The notes below the pieces were generated by a model. It ran no database searches. It saw nothing but the letters and a program-made list of their open reading frames with translations, and was not told the origin of the DNA. Positions 35,068-42,963 of a stretch of 64,000 nucleotides of DNA are shown piece after piece. Origin of the DNA: Burkholderia cepacia. Its GTDB lineage: Bacteria; Pseudomonadota; Gammaproteobacteria; Burkholderiales; Burkholderiaceae. Where the stretch lies: contig NZ_LDWR01000043.1 of NCBI RefSeq assembly GCF_001039005.1, forward strand, positions 1 through 64,000, given 5' to 3'. The position numbers and the translations under genes were made by a program. Position 1 is the first letter of the stretch. Each line of letters starts with the position of its first letter.

Positions 35068-36593
35068 CGTTCACCTCCCTGCGGATCGACCTTCGTCAGC
35101 CGGTAGCCGTCGCCGTTCTGCGTGAACGCGAAGCGCACCGTCTGGCCCGGCTTCACGTCCGGGAACGCGTGCGCCGACGGCTTGCCGAACGCCATCGTCA
35201 TCGCGCCCCAGCCGAGCGCCGGAACGGGCTGATGCGAGAACGTGATGTCGTCGGCCGTGACCTTCTCGACCTTGCCGGTGGTTTCGTAGATCGGCGTCAC
35301 CGCGGCCACGGACGATGCGGCCGCGCTTGCCCCGGCCGCGCGTTCCAGCCGCGGCAGCACGCTTTTCAGGCTCGCCTCGGAATCGATCAGGAACTGCCCC
35401 GATGCGACGACCGTGTCGCCTTCGTTCAACCCGTCGAGCACTTCCGTGTCGCCGCCGACGTCGTTGCCCACCGTCACCGATACCGGCTGGAGCCGGCCGT
35501 CGCCGTTCTTCACGATGACGATCGAGCGCTTGCCGGTCGCGATCACCGCTTCGGACGGCACGAGCAGGCGCGACACGGTCTGCCGCGCGGCGACCCGCAC
35601 GCGCATCAGCATGCCGGGCGTGAGCTTCAGCGCGGCATTGTCGATCTCCACGCGCGCCTGCAGCGTGCGGCTGCTCGTGCTGATGCCGGGCAGCACTTCG
35701 CGGATGCGCCCGCTGAAGTGCTGTGCCGGATCGCCCGCGAACGTCGCGTCGACCGACATCCCCGGCTGCACGTTCAGCGCGAGCGCTTCCGGCACCTCGA
35801 CGATGAGCCACAGCGTCGACAGCCCGGCGATCTTCGCGAGCGTCTGCCCGGGCGCGACCATCGCGCCGTCGCGCACGTTCAGCTCGCTGACGACGCCGGT
35901 TTCCGGCGCGCTCAGCACGACGTGCGTCTGCGCGCGGCCGGTGCGATCGAGGGTCGCGATCATGCCGTCGGGAATCGACAGCGCGCGCATCCGCGCACGC
36001 GACGCATCGAGCAGGCTGCCGTCCATCCCGCCGCGCTTGAGCGCGAGATATTCCTCCTGCGGCGCGAGCCAGTCCGGCACGAACAGCGACGCGATCGGTG
36101 CGCCCTTCGCGATGCGCTGCATCGGCGCGCGTGCATACAGACGGTCGATGTAGCCGGTGACGCGCGACTGCACGACGTCCGCGCGCGATTCGTCGAACTG
36201 CGTGGTGCCCACCGCATCGAAACCGGCCGCCGTCTGCTGGCGGCGCACGGTCGCGTAGCGAATGCCGAGGTTCTGCTGCAGGCCCGGATCGATCCGGATG
36301 CCGGACGAACCGCCGCCTTCGTCCGCATAGACGGGCTGCAGCTGCATGTCCATGAACGGCGATTTGCCCGGTTTGTCGAAATGCTGGTTCGGCACCATCG
36401 GGTCGTGCCAGTACAGCACCTTGCGCCCCGTGTTCGGGTCGGTCCTGCCGGCCGATGCAGCGGCGGCGGGTGTCGATGCCGCCATCGCCGCGTTACCTGC
36501 CGCATGGCGCGTACCCGCGACATACCCCGCGCCGAGCAGCGCCGTGCCGGCGAATGTCATCAGCACCGCGCGCGTCAGTGATTGCTTCGTCAT
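35064..36593 (-). CDS. cusB: RND periplasmic adaptor (CusB) with a fused C-terminal CusF-like domain
   Basis: A 509-residue adaptor. Signal or anchor segment at about 8-28. A heavy-metal-binding module follows (KVLYWHDPMVPNQHFDKPGKSPFMDM, about 58-85), then barrel-sandwich and beta-barrel adaptor domains (SAPETGVVSELNVRDGAMVAPGQ). Residues about 440-505 read TGKVEKVTADDITFSHQPV and WGAMTMAFGKP, which is a CusF domain with His and Met ligands. Classical CusB lacks that domain and is about 100 residues shorter. The start at 36593 is followed by the leader sequence. Confidence 0.93.
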   Translation of the reverse strand: MTKQSLTRAVLMTFAGTALLGAGYVAGTRHAAGNAAMAASTPAAAASAGRTDPNTGRKVLYWHDPMVPNQHFDKPGKSPFMDMQLQPVYADEGGGSSGIRIDPGLQQNLGIRYATVRRQQTAAGFDAVGTTQFDESRADVVQSRVTGYIDRLYARAPMQRIAKGAPIASLFVPDWLAPQEEYLALKRGGMDGSLLDASRARMRALSIPDGMIATLDRTGRAQTHVVLSAPETGVVSELNVRDGAMVAPGQTLAKIAGLSTLWLIVEVPEALALNVQPGMSVDATFAGDPAQHFSGRIREVLPGISTSSRTLQARVEIDNAALKLTPGMLMRVRVAARQTVSRLLVPSEAVIATGKRSIVIVKNGDGRLQPVSVTVGNDVGGDTEVLDGLNEGDTVVASGQFLIDSEASLKSVLPRLERAAGASAAASSVAAVTPIYETTGKVEKVTADDITFSHQPVPALGWGAMTMAFGKPSAHAFPDVKPGQTVRFAFTQNGDGYRLTKVDPQGGER

Positions 36594-36604
36594 GTGGTTC
36601 TCCT

Positions 36605-37897
36605 TCACTGCGCGGCGGCCAGCGTTGCCGGCACGACCTGATATTCGAGTTGCGCCCAGGTCTGCGACACGTCGCGCCTGAGATCGAGCACCTGCAACTG
36701 CGCTTCCAGTTGCGCGCGCCGCGCGGCGAACGTGTCGGCGAGCGACCCCGTGCCGGCCCGGTACGCGGCGTTGGCGAGCTGCACGCGCTGATCGGCGGCG
36801 GGCAGCAGCGATGCGCCCAGGTTCGCGATGCGTTCGCGGCCGCTCGCCAGCGTCTCGGACTGCGTACGGATATCGGCCTGCACCTGGCGCAGCGTGTCCT
36901 CGTACATCAGGCGCGCCTTCGTCGCGAGCGCGGCCTTCTCGGCGACGTCGCGGTTCTGGCGGTTCTTGCGGTTGAGCGGCAACGGGATCGAGACGCCGAC
37001 GGACACCATGTTCGAATACGCGCCGCCGCGCTGCTGGTACGCGATCTCCCATGTCCAGTTCGGGCTGCGCTCGCTGTTCGCGACCGCGGTGTCGGCTTCG
37101 GCAACCGCGATGTCATCTGCAGCCGCGACGAGCGCCGGTTGCGACAGACGCAATTCGTCCGGCGGCAGCGACGACACGAAGGATTCGGGCGCGGGCGGCG
37201 CGCCTGTCACGTCCGCCACCGGCGCGGCCGTCCAGCGGGCGAGCGCGATGAGTGCAGTGCGAACCGTCTGCTGCGCCTTGAGCACCTGATCCTGCGTTTG
37301 CGCGAGCATCGCGCGGGCTTGCACGACATCGCCCGCGCTCGCCTTCGCGCCGCGATACGACGCCTGCGTCGCGTCCAGCTCATGGTTCATGTGAGCGAGC
37401 AGCGCCTGCTGAAGCGCGAGCGCCTGCTTCGCATAGACGGCATCGAGCCACGCCGTCGCGGTCTGCCGGCGCACGGCGGCAAGCTGCTGGAGATAGCCCG
37501 CGCGCTCGCGGCCGACCTGCTCGTCGGCCAGCGCCGAGCGCAGCCGCCGTTTATCGCCGGATACCCATTCCTGCTCGATGCCGATGCGGCGCATCGTCAT
37601 GAAGTCCTGGCCGACGGTGAAGCGCTGCCCACCGTTGACCGGCAGGTTGTCGATGCCGGCCTTGAGCATCGGGTCCGGCAGCTGGCCGGCCTTGACGGCC
37701 GCTTCGGAACTCGCGTGGACTGAAGCCTGCGCGGCCTGCATCGAAGCGGAATGATCGGTGGCGGACTGCAGCGCGGCGTCCAGCGTGAATGGCGCCTGTT
37801 GCGCGTGCACGGCGCCCGCCACCAGCAGCGCGGCCCACAGCACGGGCGCGCGCCGACACGCACGCCGCGTGCGCGGCGTGCCGAAATCGAATGACAT
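36605..37897 (-). CDS. cusC: TolC-family outer membrane factor of the RND copper pump (CusC-like)
   Basis: A 430-residue protein with a signal peptide (APVLWAALLVAGAVHAQ) and the helical hairpin repeats of outer membrane factors. The C-terminal half reads SVGVSIPLPLNRKNRQNRDVAEK and ends in long coiled segments. It is the first full gene of the minus-strand CusCBA-F set (37897 to 31493) and forms the outer-membrane channel. No lipobox is seen, unlike the TolC-like protein at 25388. Confidence 0.9.
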   Translation of the reverse strand: MSFDFGTPRTRRACRRAPVLWAALLVAGAVHAQQAPFTLDAALQSATDHSASMQAAQASVHASSEAAVKAGQLPDPMLKAGIDNLPVNGGQRFTVGQDFMTMRRIGIEQEWVSGDKRRLRSALADEQVGRERAGYLQQLAAVRRQTATAWLDAVYAKQALALQQALLAHMNHELDATQASYRGAKASAGDVVQARAMLAQTQDQVLKAQQTVRTALIALARWTAAPVADVTGAPPAPESFVSSLPPDELRLSQPALVAAADDIAVAEADTAVANSERSPNWTWEIAYQQRGGAYSNMVSVGVSIPLPLNRKNRQNRDVAEKAALATKARLMYEDTLRQVQADIRTQSETLASGRERIANLGASLLPAADQRVQLANAAYRAGTGSLADTFAARRAQLEAQLQVLDLRRDVSQTWAQLEYQVVPATLAAAQ

Positions 37898-37989
37898 GGT
37901 TTAACCCCAACGTCGGAACCCAAAGGGATTCCACGTCCTGAGCACAGGACGAACCTCACCGCGTGGGCGGTGAACCGGTCGGATCGGGA

Positions 37990-38376
37990 TCAGCTAATGC
38001 GTGGAGGGCGCCACAACCCGCTCGGGTCGCGGACCGGGACGGACTGCGTGTAGTGGAAGACGATCGTGCTGGCGAATGCAGCGGGACGGCTGACGTCGGC
38101 GCGGGCGGCCGGGTGATAGAGACTGCCGAACTGGCATTGGGCCGTCACCTTGCAGGCCATGCCCTTGGCTTTGGCCTTCGCTTGCGTATGGCCGGCGGAC
38201 GGCGACTTCATCGAATCGCAATCGCTCATGTCGGCGGACATCGTCATGCCCATGTCCGCGTCCATCGACATCGTGTGCTGCATCGGACATTCACCGGTCA
38301 GCCCGCTGGCTGCCAGCCCACTGATGGGCAGCACCGCGCAAAGCAGCAGCAGGATGAAGGTCCGAAGCAATTTCAT
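37990..38376 (-). CDS. small secreted Met/His-rich protein upstream of the RND operon
   Basis: A 128-residue protein with a signal peptide (KLLRTFILLLLCAVLPISGLAAS). The mature part has many possible metal ligands (CPMQHTMSMDADMGMTMSADMSDCDSMKS) and ends with a segment VRDPSGLWRPPRIS that resembles the tails of small proteins before metal efflux genes (CzcI-like position). It lies 92 bases upstream of the outer membrane factor and probably starts the operon. Family membership is uncertain. Confidence 0.72.
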   Translation of the reverse strand: MKLLRTFILLLLCAVLPISGLAASGLTGECPMQHTMSMDADMGMTMSADMSDCDSMKSPSAGHTQAKAKAKGMACKVTAQCQFGSLYHPAARADVSRPAAFASTIVFHYTQSVPVRDPSGLWRPPRIS

Positions 38377-38482
38377 GCGGGCGATTATAGCGCGGCATTT
38401 TGCGGCGTGGCGGCGCGTCGATATGACGAAACGGTCGCGGTGCTGCGGGATGACGCACCGTATCCGCGACCGTCGCCGCCCG

Positions 38483-39115
38483 CTACCGCAGCAGGCCGTC
38501 CGCCTCCAGCACGTGCTGCACGGCCGGCCGCGCCCGGACCCGTTCGTACCACGCGTGCAGATGCGCATACCGGCTCAGGTCGATATCCGCGTTGTACACC
38601 GAGCGCATCCAGTCGGCCTTGCCCCAGCCGGTCAGCGCGAACAGGTACGCATCGGCGACGGTGAACGTGTCGCCCGTGACGAACGTCTTGCCGTCGAGCT
38701 GACGGTCGATCCATGCAAAGCGGCTGTCGAGCTTCTGCCGCGCCGGCTCCACATATTTCCCCGCCTGCACCGCATACAGCAGCGGGATGAAGCCCTTGTG
38801 GATCTCGGTGCCGAGGAAGTTGAGCCACTCCATCAGCCGGTACCGGGCGAGCGTGCCGTACGCGGGCGCGAGCGCGGCTTCCGGGCGCAGATCCGCGAGA
38901 TACTGCGCGATCACCGGCCCTTCGCGCAGCAGCGTGCCGTCGTCGAGTTCGAGCAGCGGCACGTAGCCGAGTTCGGTCACGTCGTAGTAATTGCGCCCGT
39001 CTTCAATGACGTGTTTGCGCGCGTCGACCTTGATGATCTCCGCGTCGATGCCACCTTCGCGCAGCAGGATGCGGATGGCCTGGGAACAGCTGCCGGGAGC
39101 GTGATAAAGCTTCAT
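38483..39115 (-). CDS. glutathione S-transferase family protein
   Basis: A 210-residue protein. The thioredoxin-like N-terminal domain begins MKLYHAPGSCSQAIRILLREGG, with a Ser/Cys position typical of beta/other bacterial GSTs, and VPLLELDDGTLLREGPVIAQYL contacts glutathione. A helical C-terminal domain follows (DTFTVADAYLFAL). The start at 39115 is where the fold begins; an earlier in-frame ATG adds 21 unrelated residues. It is divergent from the HxlR regulator gene, which probably controls it. Confidence 0.92.
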   Translation of the reverse strand: MKLYHAPGSCSQAIRILLREGGIDAEIIKVDARKHVIEDGRNYYDVTELGYVPLLELDDGTLLREGPVIAQYLADLRPEAALAPAYGTLARYRLMEWLNFLGTEIHKGFIPLLYAVQAGKYVEPARQKLDSRFAWIDRQLDGKTFVTGDTFTVADAYLFALTGWGKADWMRSVYNADIDLSRYAHLHAWYERVRARPAVQHVLEADGLLR

Positions 39116-39206
39116 GCGTTTCCTTGGTGGGTTGACCATGTATCGATTCGCCGCGACGCGGGCGCTAATATCTCGCATCGACGCAGGGCTGAGAAGACGG
39201 CAGTCG

Positions 39207-39225
39207 TTTGTGCCGTAGTCACAAA
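39207..39225. promoter_or_regulatory. candidate HxlR operator
   Basis: TTTGTG (39207-39212), CCGTAGT and CACAAA (39220-39225) form a perfect dyad in the divergent region between the GST gene and the HxlR gene, about 27 bases before the regulator start. Winged-helix dimers of this family bind such dyads, and the position fits autoregulation. Confidence 0.4.
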
Positions 39226-39251
39226 AAATTTACCGACCAGGGTTCAGCAGC

Positions 39252-39626
39252 ATGAAAACGAGTGCGACAGGATGTTCCGTTGAAGAAGCGATGCGCCTGC
39301 TCGGCGGCCGCTGGCGGCTGCTGCTGGTGTCGTATCTGCTCGACGGGCCGCGACGCTTCAGCGACCTGCGCCGCGACATGCCGGGCATCTCGCAGCGCAT
39401 GCTGACGCTCGACCTGCGTGCGCTGGAAGACGCCGGGCTCGTGCGGCGGACCGTCTATCCGGAAGTGCCGGTGCGGGTCGAGTACGATCTGACCGCGGAC
39501 GGCGACCGGCTGCGGCCGGTGGTCGACGTGATGCGCGAATTCGGGCTGTGGCTGAAGGCGCGCGATGCGCAGGCCGATGCCGTGCCCGAGACCACGCGCG
39601 AAACGACGACGCACGCGCCCCGCTAA
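39252..39626 (+). CDS. HxlR-family transcriptional regulator
   Basis: A 124-residue winged-helix protein with the family core: CSVEEAMRLLGGRWRLLLVSYLLDGPRRFSDLRRDMPGISQRMLTLDLRALEDAGLVRR. The Cys near the N-terminus (C8) is a place where redox- or electrophile-sensing HxlR proteins carry a reactive thiol. It is divergent from a GST gene, which suggests response to electrophiles or oxidants. Confidence 0.93.
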   Translation: MKTSATGCSVEEAMRLLGGRWRLLLVSYLLDGPRRFSDLRRDMPGISQRMLTLDLRALEDAGLVRRTVYPEVPVRVEYDLTADGDRLRPVVDVMREFGLWLKARDAQADAVPETTRETTTHAPR

Positions 39627-39656
39627 CCCACCAACCCATTCGCAGGAACTACGCTC

Positions 39657-40025
39657 ATGGAACTTCACGCTACCGTCGGCGCGGCCACGTCCGACCTCGA
39701 CGACGATGAAAGCTTCGCCAACATCTACTGTCACGACGCGGAGCAGGACTATTGCTTCGCGCTGTCGCGCTTTCCGGACGACGCGCTGATCGAAGTGATG
39801 GTGCGCGACCAGATCACCTGGCGCGTCAAGGATCTGTCGGTGCGCCTGACGGACGACACGATCGACGTCGAGATCGAACCGGGCATCGCCGCGCGGCTCG
39901 ACGGTCAGACGCGTTACGTGATCCATCTCGCGCCGGGCCAGTACGATCCGGTCGCGCTGCGCGCCGCGCTGAAGGAGATCTTCGTCGGCAAGGACGGTTA
40001 TCGTGACGACAGCGCGGGCGGCTAG
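39657..40025 (+). CDS. small acidic protein of unknown function
   Basis: A 122-residue protein without signal peptide or membrane span. It is acidic and looks mostly beta-stranded (YCFALSRFPDDALIEVMVRDQITWRVKDLSV; QTRYVIHLAPGQ), with a helix near the end. It lies 30 bases after the HxlR gene on the same strand and may share its transcript. I do not recognise a family; the size and beta content recall small immunity-like or cupin-like folds, but this is a guess. Confidence 0.6.
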   Translation: MELHATVGAATSDLDDDESFANIYCHDAEQDYCFALSRFPDDALIEVMVRDQITWRVKDLSVRLTDDTIDVEIEPGIAARLDGQTRYVIHLAPGQYDPVALRAALKEIFVGKDGYRDDSAGG

Positions 40026-40154
40026 CCGCACTGCTGCTCGTTGCTTGCGCATCGATGATCTCCGCCAAGCACGCGACCACGCCACAGCTCACGTCTCCGG
40101 TTTCCAGCGATTGAAGGTGCTGTATCGCAATCCGCTCGGGTCGTCCGAACCGGG

Positions 40155-40916
40155 TCAGTAACGACCGGAAAATAGTGCCCCGAATCCAGGGACCTTCGTG
40201 CTCAAGCCCAGTTTCTTGAGCATCGCGTAGGTCGTCGCTACGGATGACGAAATCACCGGCAGACCGGTGCGATCCTCGATAGGCTGCACGGACGGCAAGG
40301 ACGGCATCTGCACACACGCCGACGCAACGATCGCATCGACGCCTGCAGTCTTCAACTTGCGGGTGATTTCGACGGGTGCACGCGGGTCCTGACGGCCGAC
40401 CTCCAGGTTGTCGGCGATCTCCAATGAAATACTGTCGATCACCTCGATGCCCTCGTTCCCGAGGTAGTCGATGACGAGTCCGGTCAGCGGCTTCATGTAG
40501 GGCGTCAGGATCGACACCTTCCTGGCACCAAGCGCTTTCAGACCATCGACGAGTGCGCCGGCGCTGGTGACGACAGGAGCAGGTCCGCCGTTTTCCACGG
40601 TCCGTCGGTGCAATCGCGCCTCGGACGCACGGTGATATCCATGCCCCATACTCATGATGGCCACGAGACACGCATAGCCGAGCACGTCCACGCGCGCGTC
40701 GGACAGTTCCAGTGCACAGCGGTCGCTGTCTGCGTCCATGACAGCCAGTTCTTCCCGGGTAACGTGCTTCATCCGCATGCGGCTCGCGTGGAACGTAAAA
40801 CGCTCCGTGTGGCCGACCTCCCGCGCGCGCAGGATGGCTGGAATTTCGGTTTCCATCGTGGTGTTGGAAGACGGTACGATTTGACCGATGCGGTAGTCGC
40901 GGCGAGTCTCGCTCAT
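40155..40916 (-). CDS. maleate cis-trans isomerase / Asp-Glu racemase superfamily
   Basis: A 253-residue protein matching maleate isomerases: the N-terminal PSSNTTMETEIPAI loop and the two catalytic cysteines in GYACLVAIMSMG (about C83) and VASACVQMPSLP (about C201). The reaction converts maleate to fumarate, which enters the TCA cycle. It is the last gene of the eight-gene operon, and its start overlaps the nitrilase stop by four bases (ATGA). In this operon it would complete ring degradation after a gentisate-type cleavage. Aryl-malonate decarboxylase is a related fold, but the motifs fit maleate isomerase better. Confidence 0.88.
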   Translation of the reverse strand: MSETRRDYRIGQIVPSSNTTMETEIPAILRAREVGHTERFTFHASRMRMKHVTREELAVMDADSDRCALELSDARVDVLGYACLVAIMSMGHGYHRASEARLHRRTVENGGPAPVVTSAGALVDGLKALGARKVSILTPYMKPLTGLVIDYLGNEGIEVIDSISLEIADNLEVGRQDPRAPVEITRKLKTAGVDAIVASACVQMPSLPSVQPIEDRTGLPVISSSVATTYAMLKKLGLSTKVPGFGALFSGRY

Positions 40917-41941
40917 GATTGAATGCCCTGGTTGCGTTCGATGACCACCGGTTCCCCATCGAGTTCATCGGCCGCGCGCGAATCATCGAAGCGCGCGGCT
41001 GTGAGGGGCCGTCGATTGACGCTCAGCTCAAACACGTCGAAGCGATTGTAGTGACCGGCGATGTCATGCATCTGGCGAGGCTGAATGCAGCGCCCCAGAT
41101 CGATATCGGCATACGCGATGCCTTCGTCGTCGATCAGCGGTGTGCCGATTGTGCGTCCGTCGGGCCCCACAAATCCGGAGAAGGCGCTGTTGCGGCGCGA
41201 AAGCATGTCGCGCGCATCGGGAAAGTCGACCTCGAGCGCCGCGACGATCTCCGCCGAGATTGTCGAGCACGAGACGACCGTGAACAGCTTGCCTTCGAAG
41301 CTGTGAGCAGCCGAGCGCATCCTGATCGCTTCCGCCATGTCGTAGTCCGGCGGCGCCACCGGCAGTGAAATGTAGTTCGCGACGTGTATGAGTTCGCCCT
41401 GAGCCAGCAGCGCGAAGCGCGCCAGCGTGTTGGTGTTCTCGCCGCATGCCAGCACACCCAGCGGGCCGACGCTGGTGTCATGGACGCGGAGCGCGGAAGC
41501 GTCTCCCGGTGCCCAGGTCAGCTTCTCGGCCCACGTGGGCACCAGCTTGCGGTGACGGCCCAGCAGGCGACCCTCGTCGGACAGCGTGACGACCGTGTTG
41601 TAGATCGTGCCGACGCCACGGCAGTTTCGCTCGTTGACACCGACCACCACGTTGATGCGATGACGCGCGGCGGCCTGCGCGATCTTGGCGATCTCGGGGC
41701 CCGGTATCTCGATCGCCGAGCGCACGAGCCGCTCGAACCAGGCACTGCCCTGCACCGGGTTGCCGATCCAGTTCCAGTACGGATAGCCGGAAACGAATAC
41801 CTCCGGGAACGCGATCAGGCGCGCCCCGTTGTCGGCCGCCTCGCCGATCAGACGGACGACCTTGTCGACGGTCGCGTCGGTATCGAGAAAAATCGGCGAC
41901 GTCTGTACGGTCGCCGCCCTGAATGCGTGAAGTTCAAGCAT
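40913..41941 (-). CDS. nitrilase-superfamily C-N hydrolase
   Basis: A 342-residue enzyme with the Glu-Lys-Cys triad: E47 in FPEVFVSGYP, K132 in HRKLVPTWAEKLTW and C166 in LACGENTNTLARF. The HRKLVPTWAEK and CGEN motifs are those of the nitrilase branch proper, which converts nitriles to acids; some members also work on amides. An AGGAG site precedes the ATG at 41941. In the operon it sits between an FAH-type hydrolase and maleate isomerase. An amide-cleaving step such as maleamate to maleate plus ammonia would fit there, but true nitrile hydrolysis cannot be excluded. Confidence 0.88.
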   Translation of the reverse strand: MLELHAFRAATVQTSPIFLDTDATVDKVVRLIGEAADNGARLIAFPEVFVSGYPYWNWIGNPVQGSAWFERLVRSAIEIPGPEIAKIAQAAARHRINVVVGVNERNCRGVGTIYNTVVTLSDEGRLLGRHRKLVPTWAEKLTWAPGDASALRVHDTSVGPLGVLACGENTNTLARFALLAQGELIHVANYISLPVAPPDYDMAEAIRMRSAAHSFEGKLFTVVSCSTISAEIVAALEVDFPDARDMLSRRNSAFSGFVGPDGRTIGTPLIDDEGIAYADIDLGRCIQPRQMHDIAGHYNRFDVFELSVNRRPLTAARFDDSRAADELDGEPVVIERNQGIQS

Positions 41942-41968
41942 GTCGATCGCTCCTGTCGTCTGTACCCA

Positions 41969-42910
41969 TCACTGTTCCGCGCGTCGGCACGGCACGTCGC
42001 CCACGGCCACGACCGGATTCCGCAACGTGCCGATCCCCTCGACCCACGCCTCGACCACGTCGCCTGGCCATAACCATTCCTGCGGGGTCCGGCCGGCACC
42101 CACCCCCGATGGCGTGCCCGTCGCGATGATGTCGCCGGGCTCCAGCGCGATGCCGGCGCTGATGTCCGCGATCAGCGTCGGGATCTTGAACAGCAAGTGG
42201 CGGGTATTGGCGTTCTGTTTCTCCACGCCGTTGACCCTCAGGCCCAGATTCAGGTCATGCGGATCGGGGATTTCGTCGGCGGTGACGATAACCGGCCCCA
42301 GCGGGGCGTAGGTGTCTTGCCCCTTCGAGTAGATCCACTGGCCGGCACGACGGTTGTCGCGCGCGCTGATGTCGTTGATGACGGTGTAGCCGAACACATG
42401 ATCCAGCGCGCGCGCCTCCCCGACACGCCTCGCGCGACGGCCGATTACCACGGCCAGCTCGACTTCCCAGTCGAGCTGCCGCGTGATGCCTGCGTCGTGC
42501 TCGATCGCGTCGTCAGGCCCGATCACCGCGGTCGGCGGCTTGGAAAAGATCACCGGTTGCTTCGGCAGATCCTTCGACGTATCCAGCGAGCGGCTGGACT
42601 CCTCCACGTGCTCGACATAGTTCAGGCCGATGCCGAAGATGTTCTTGCGTGGCCGCGGGATCGGCGCGAGCAGCCTGACGTTGGCCAGCGGCAGCGCCGT
42701 ATCCAGCGGCCACTTGTCCCGGTGCTGGATCAGCAGTTCAGTCGCGACCGCCACCGCGTGGGGTCCGAGGTCGATGAAGTCGAGGATATCGCCGGGAATC
42801 GCATGCCCGACGTATGCGCCAAGGCGCTGAAGATCGATCACGAGATCATCGACAATGGCGCCCATGCGGGCGGACGCATTCACATGAGCGCGATAGGTAA
42901 CGAGTCGCAT
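41969..42910 (-). CDS. fumarylacetoacetate hydrolase (FAH) family, acylpyruvate-type hydrolase
   Basis: A 313-residue FAH-family enzyme. Seen: NIFGIGLNYVEHVEES, the metal-binding DWEVELAVVIG, the TVINDISARDNR segment and the KGQDTYAPLGPVIV segment. Members hydrolyse the C-C bond of acylpyruvates such as maleylpyruvate or fumarylpyruvate, releasing pyruvate. In the operon it follows the ring-cleaving cupin gene. A GSH-dependent isomerase is not encoded nearby, so direct hydrolysis of the cis (maleyl) product is the likely reaction, consistent with a maleate isomerase two genes later. Confidence 0.9.
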   Translation of the reverse strand: MRLVTYRAHVNASARMGAIVDDLVIDLQRLGAYVGHAIPGDILDFIDLGPHAVAVATELLIQHRDKWPLDTALPLANVRLLAPIPRPRKNIFGIGLNYVEHVEESSRSLDTSKDLPKQPVIFSKPPTAVIGPDDAIEHDAGITRQLDWEVELAVVIGRRARRVGEARALDHVFGYTVINDISARDNRRAGQWIYSKGQDTYAPLGPVIVTADEIPDPHDLNLGLRVNGVEKQNANTRHLLFKIPTLIADISAGIALEPGDIIATGTPSGVGAGRTPQEWLWPGDVVEAWVEGIGTLRNPVVAVGDVPCRRAEQ

Positions 42911-42963
42911 GAGTAAGTAAGTTCAGAAGGAGATGATTGAAATGACCGGAATCGGGGGTGCAC

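Noticed and set aside
40026..40154. A coding-looking stretch on the minus strand between the unknown small gene and maleate isomerase (contains LTRFGRPERIAIQHLQSLE)
   Set aside because: There is no suitable start or known family, and the segment is too short to support as a gene or remnant.
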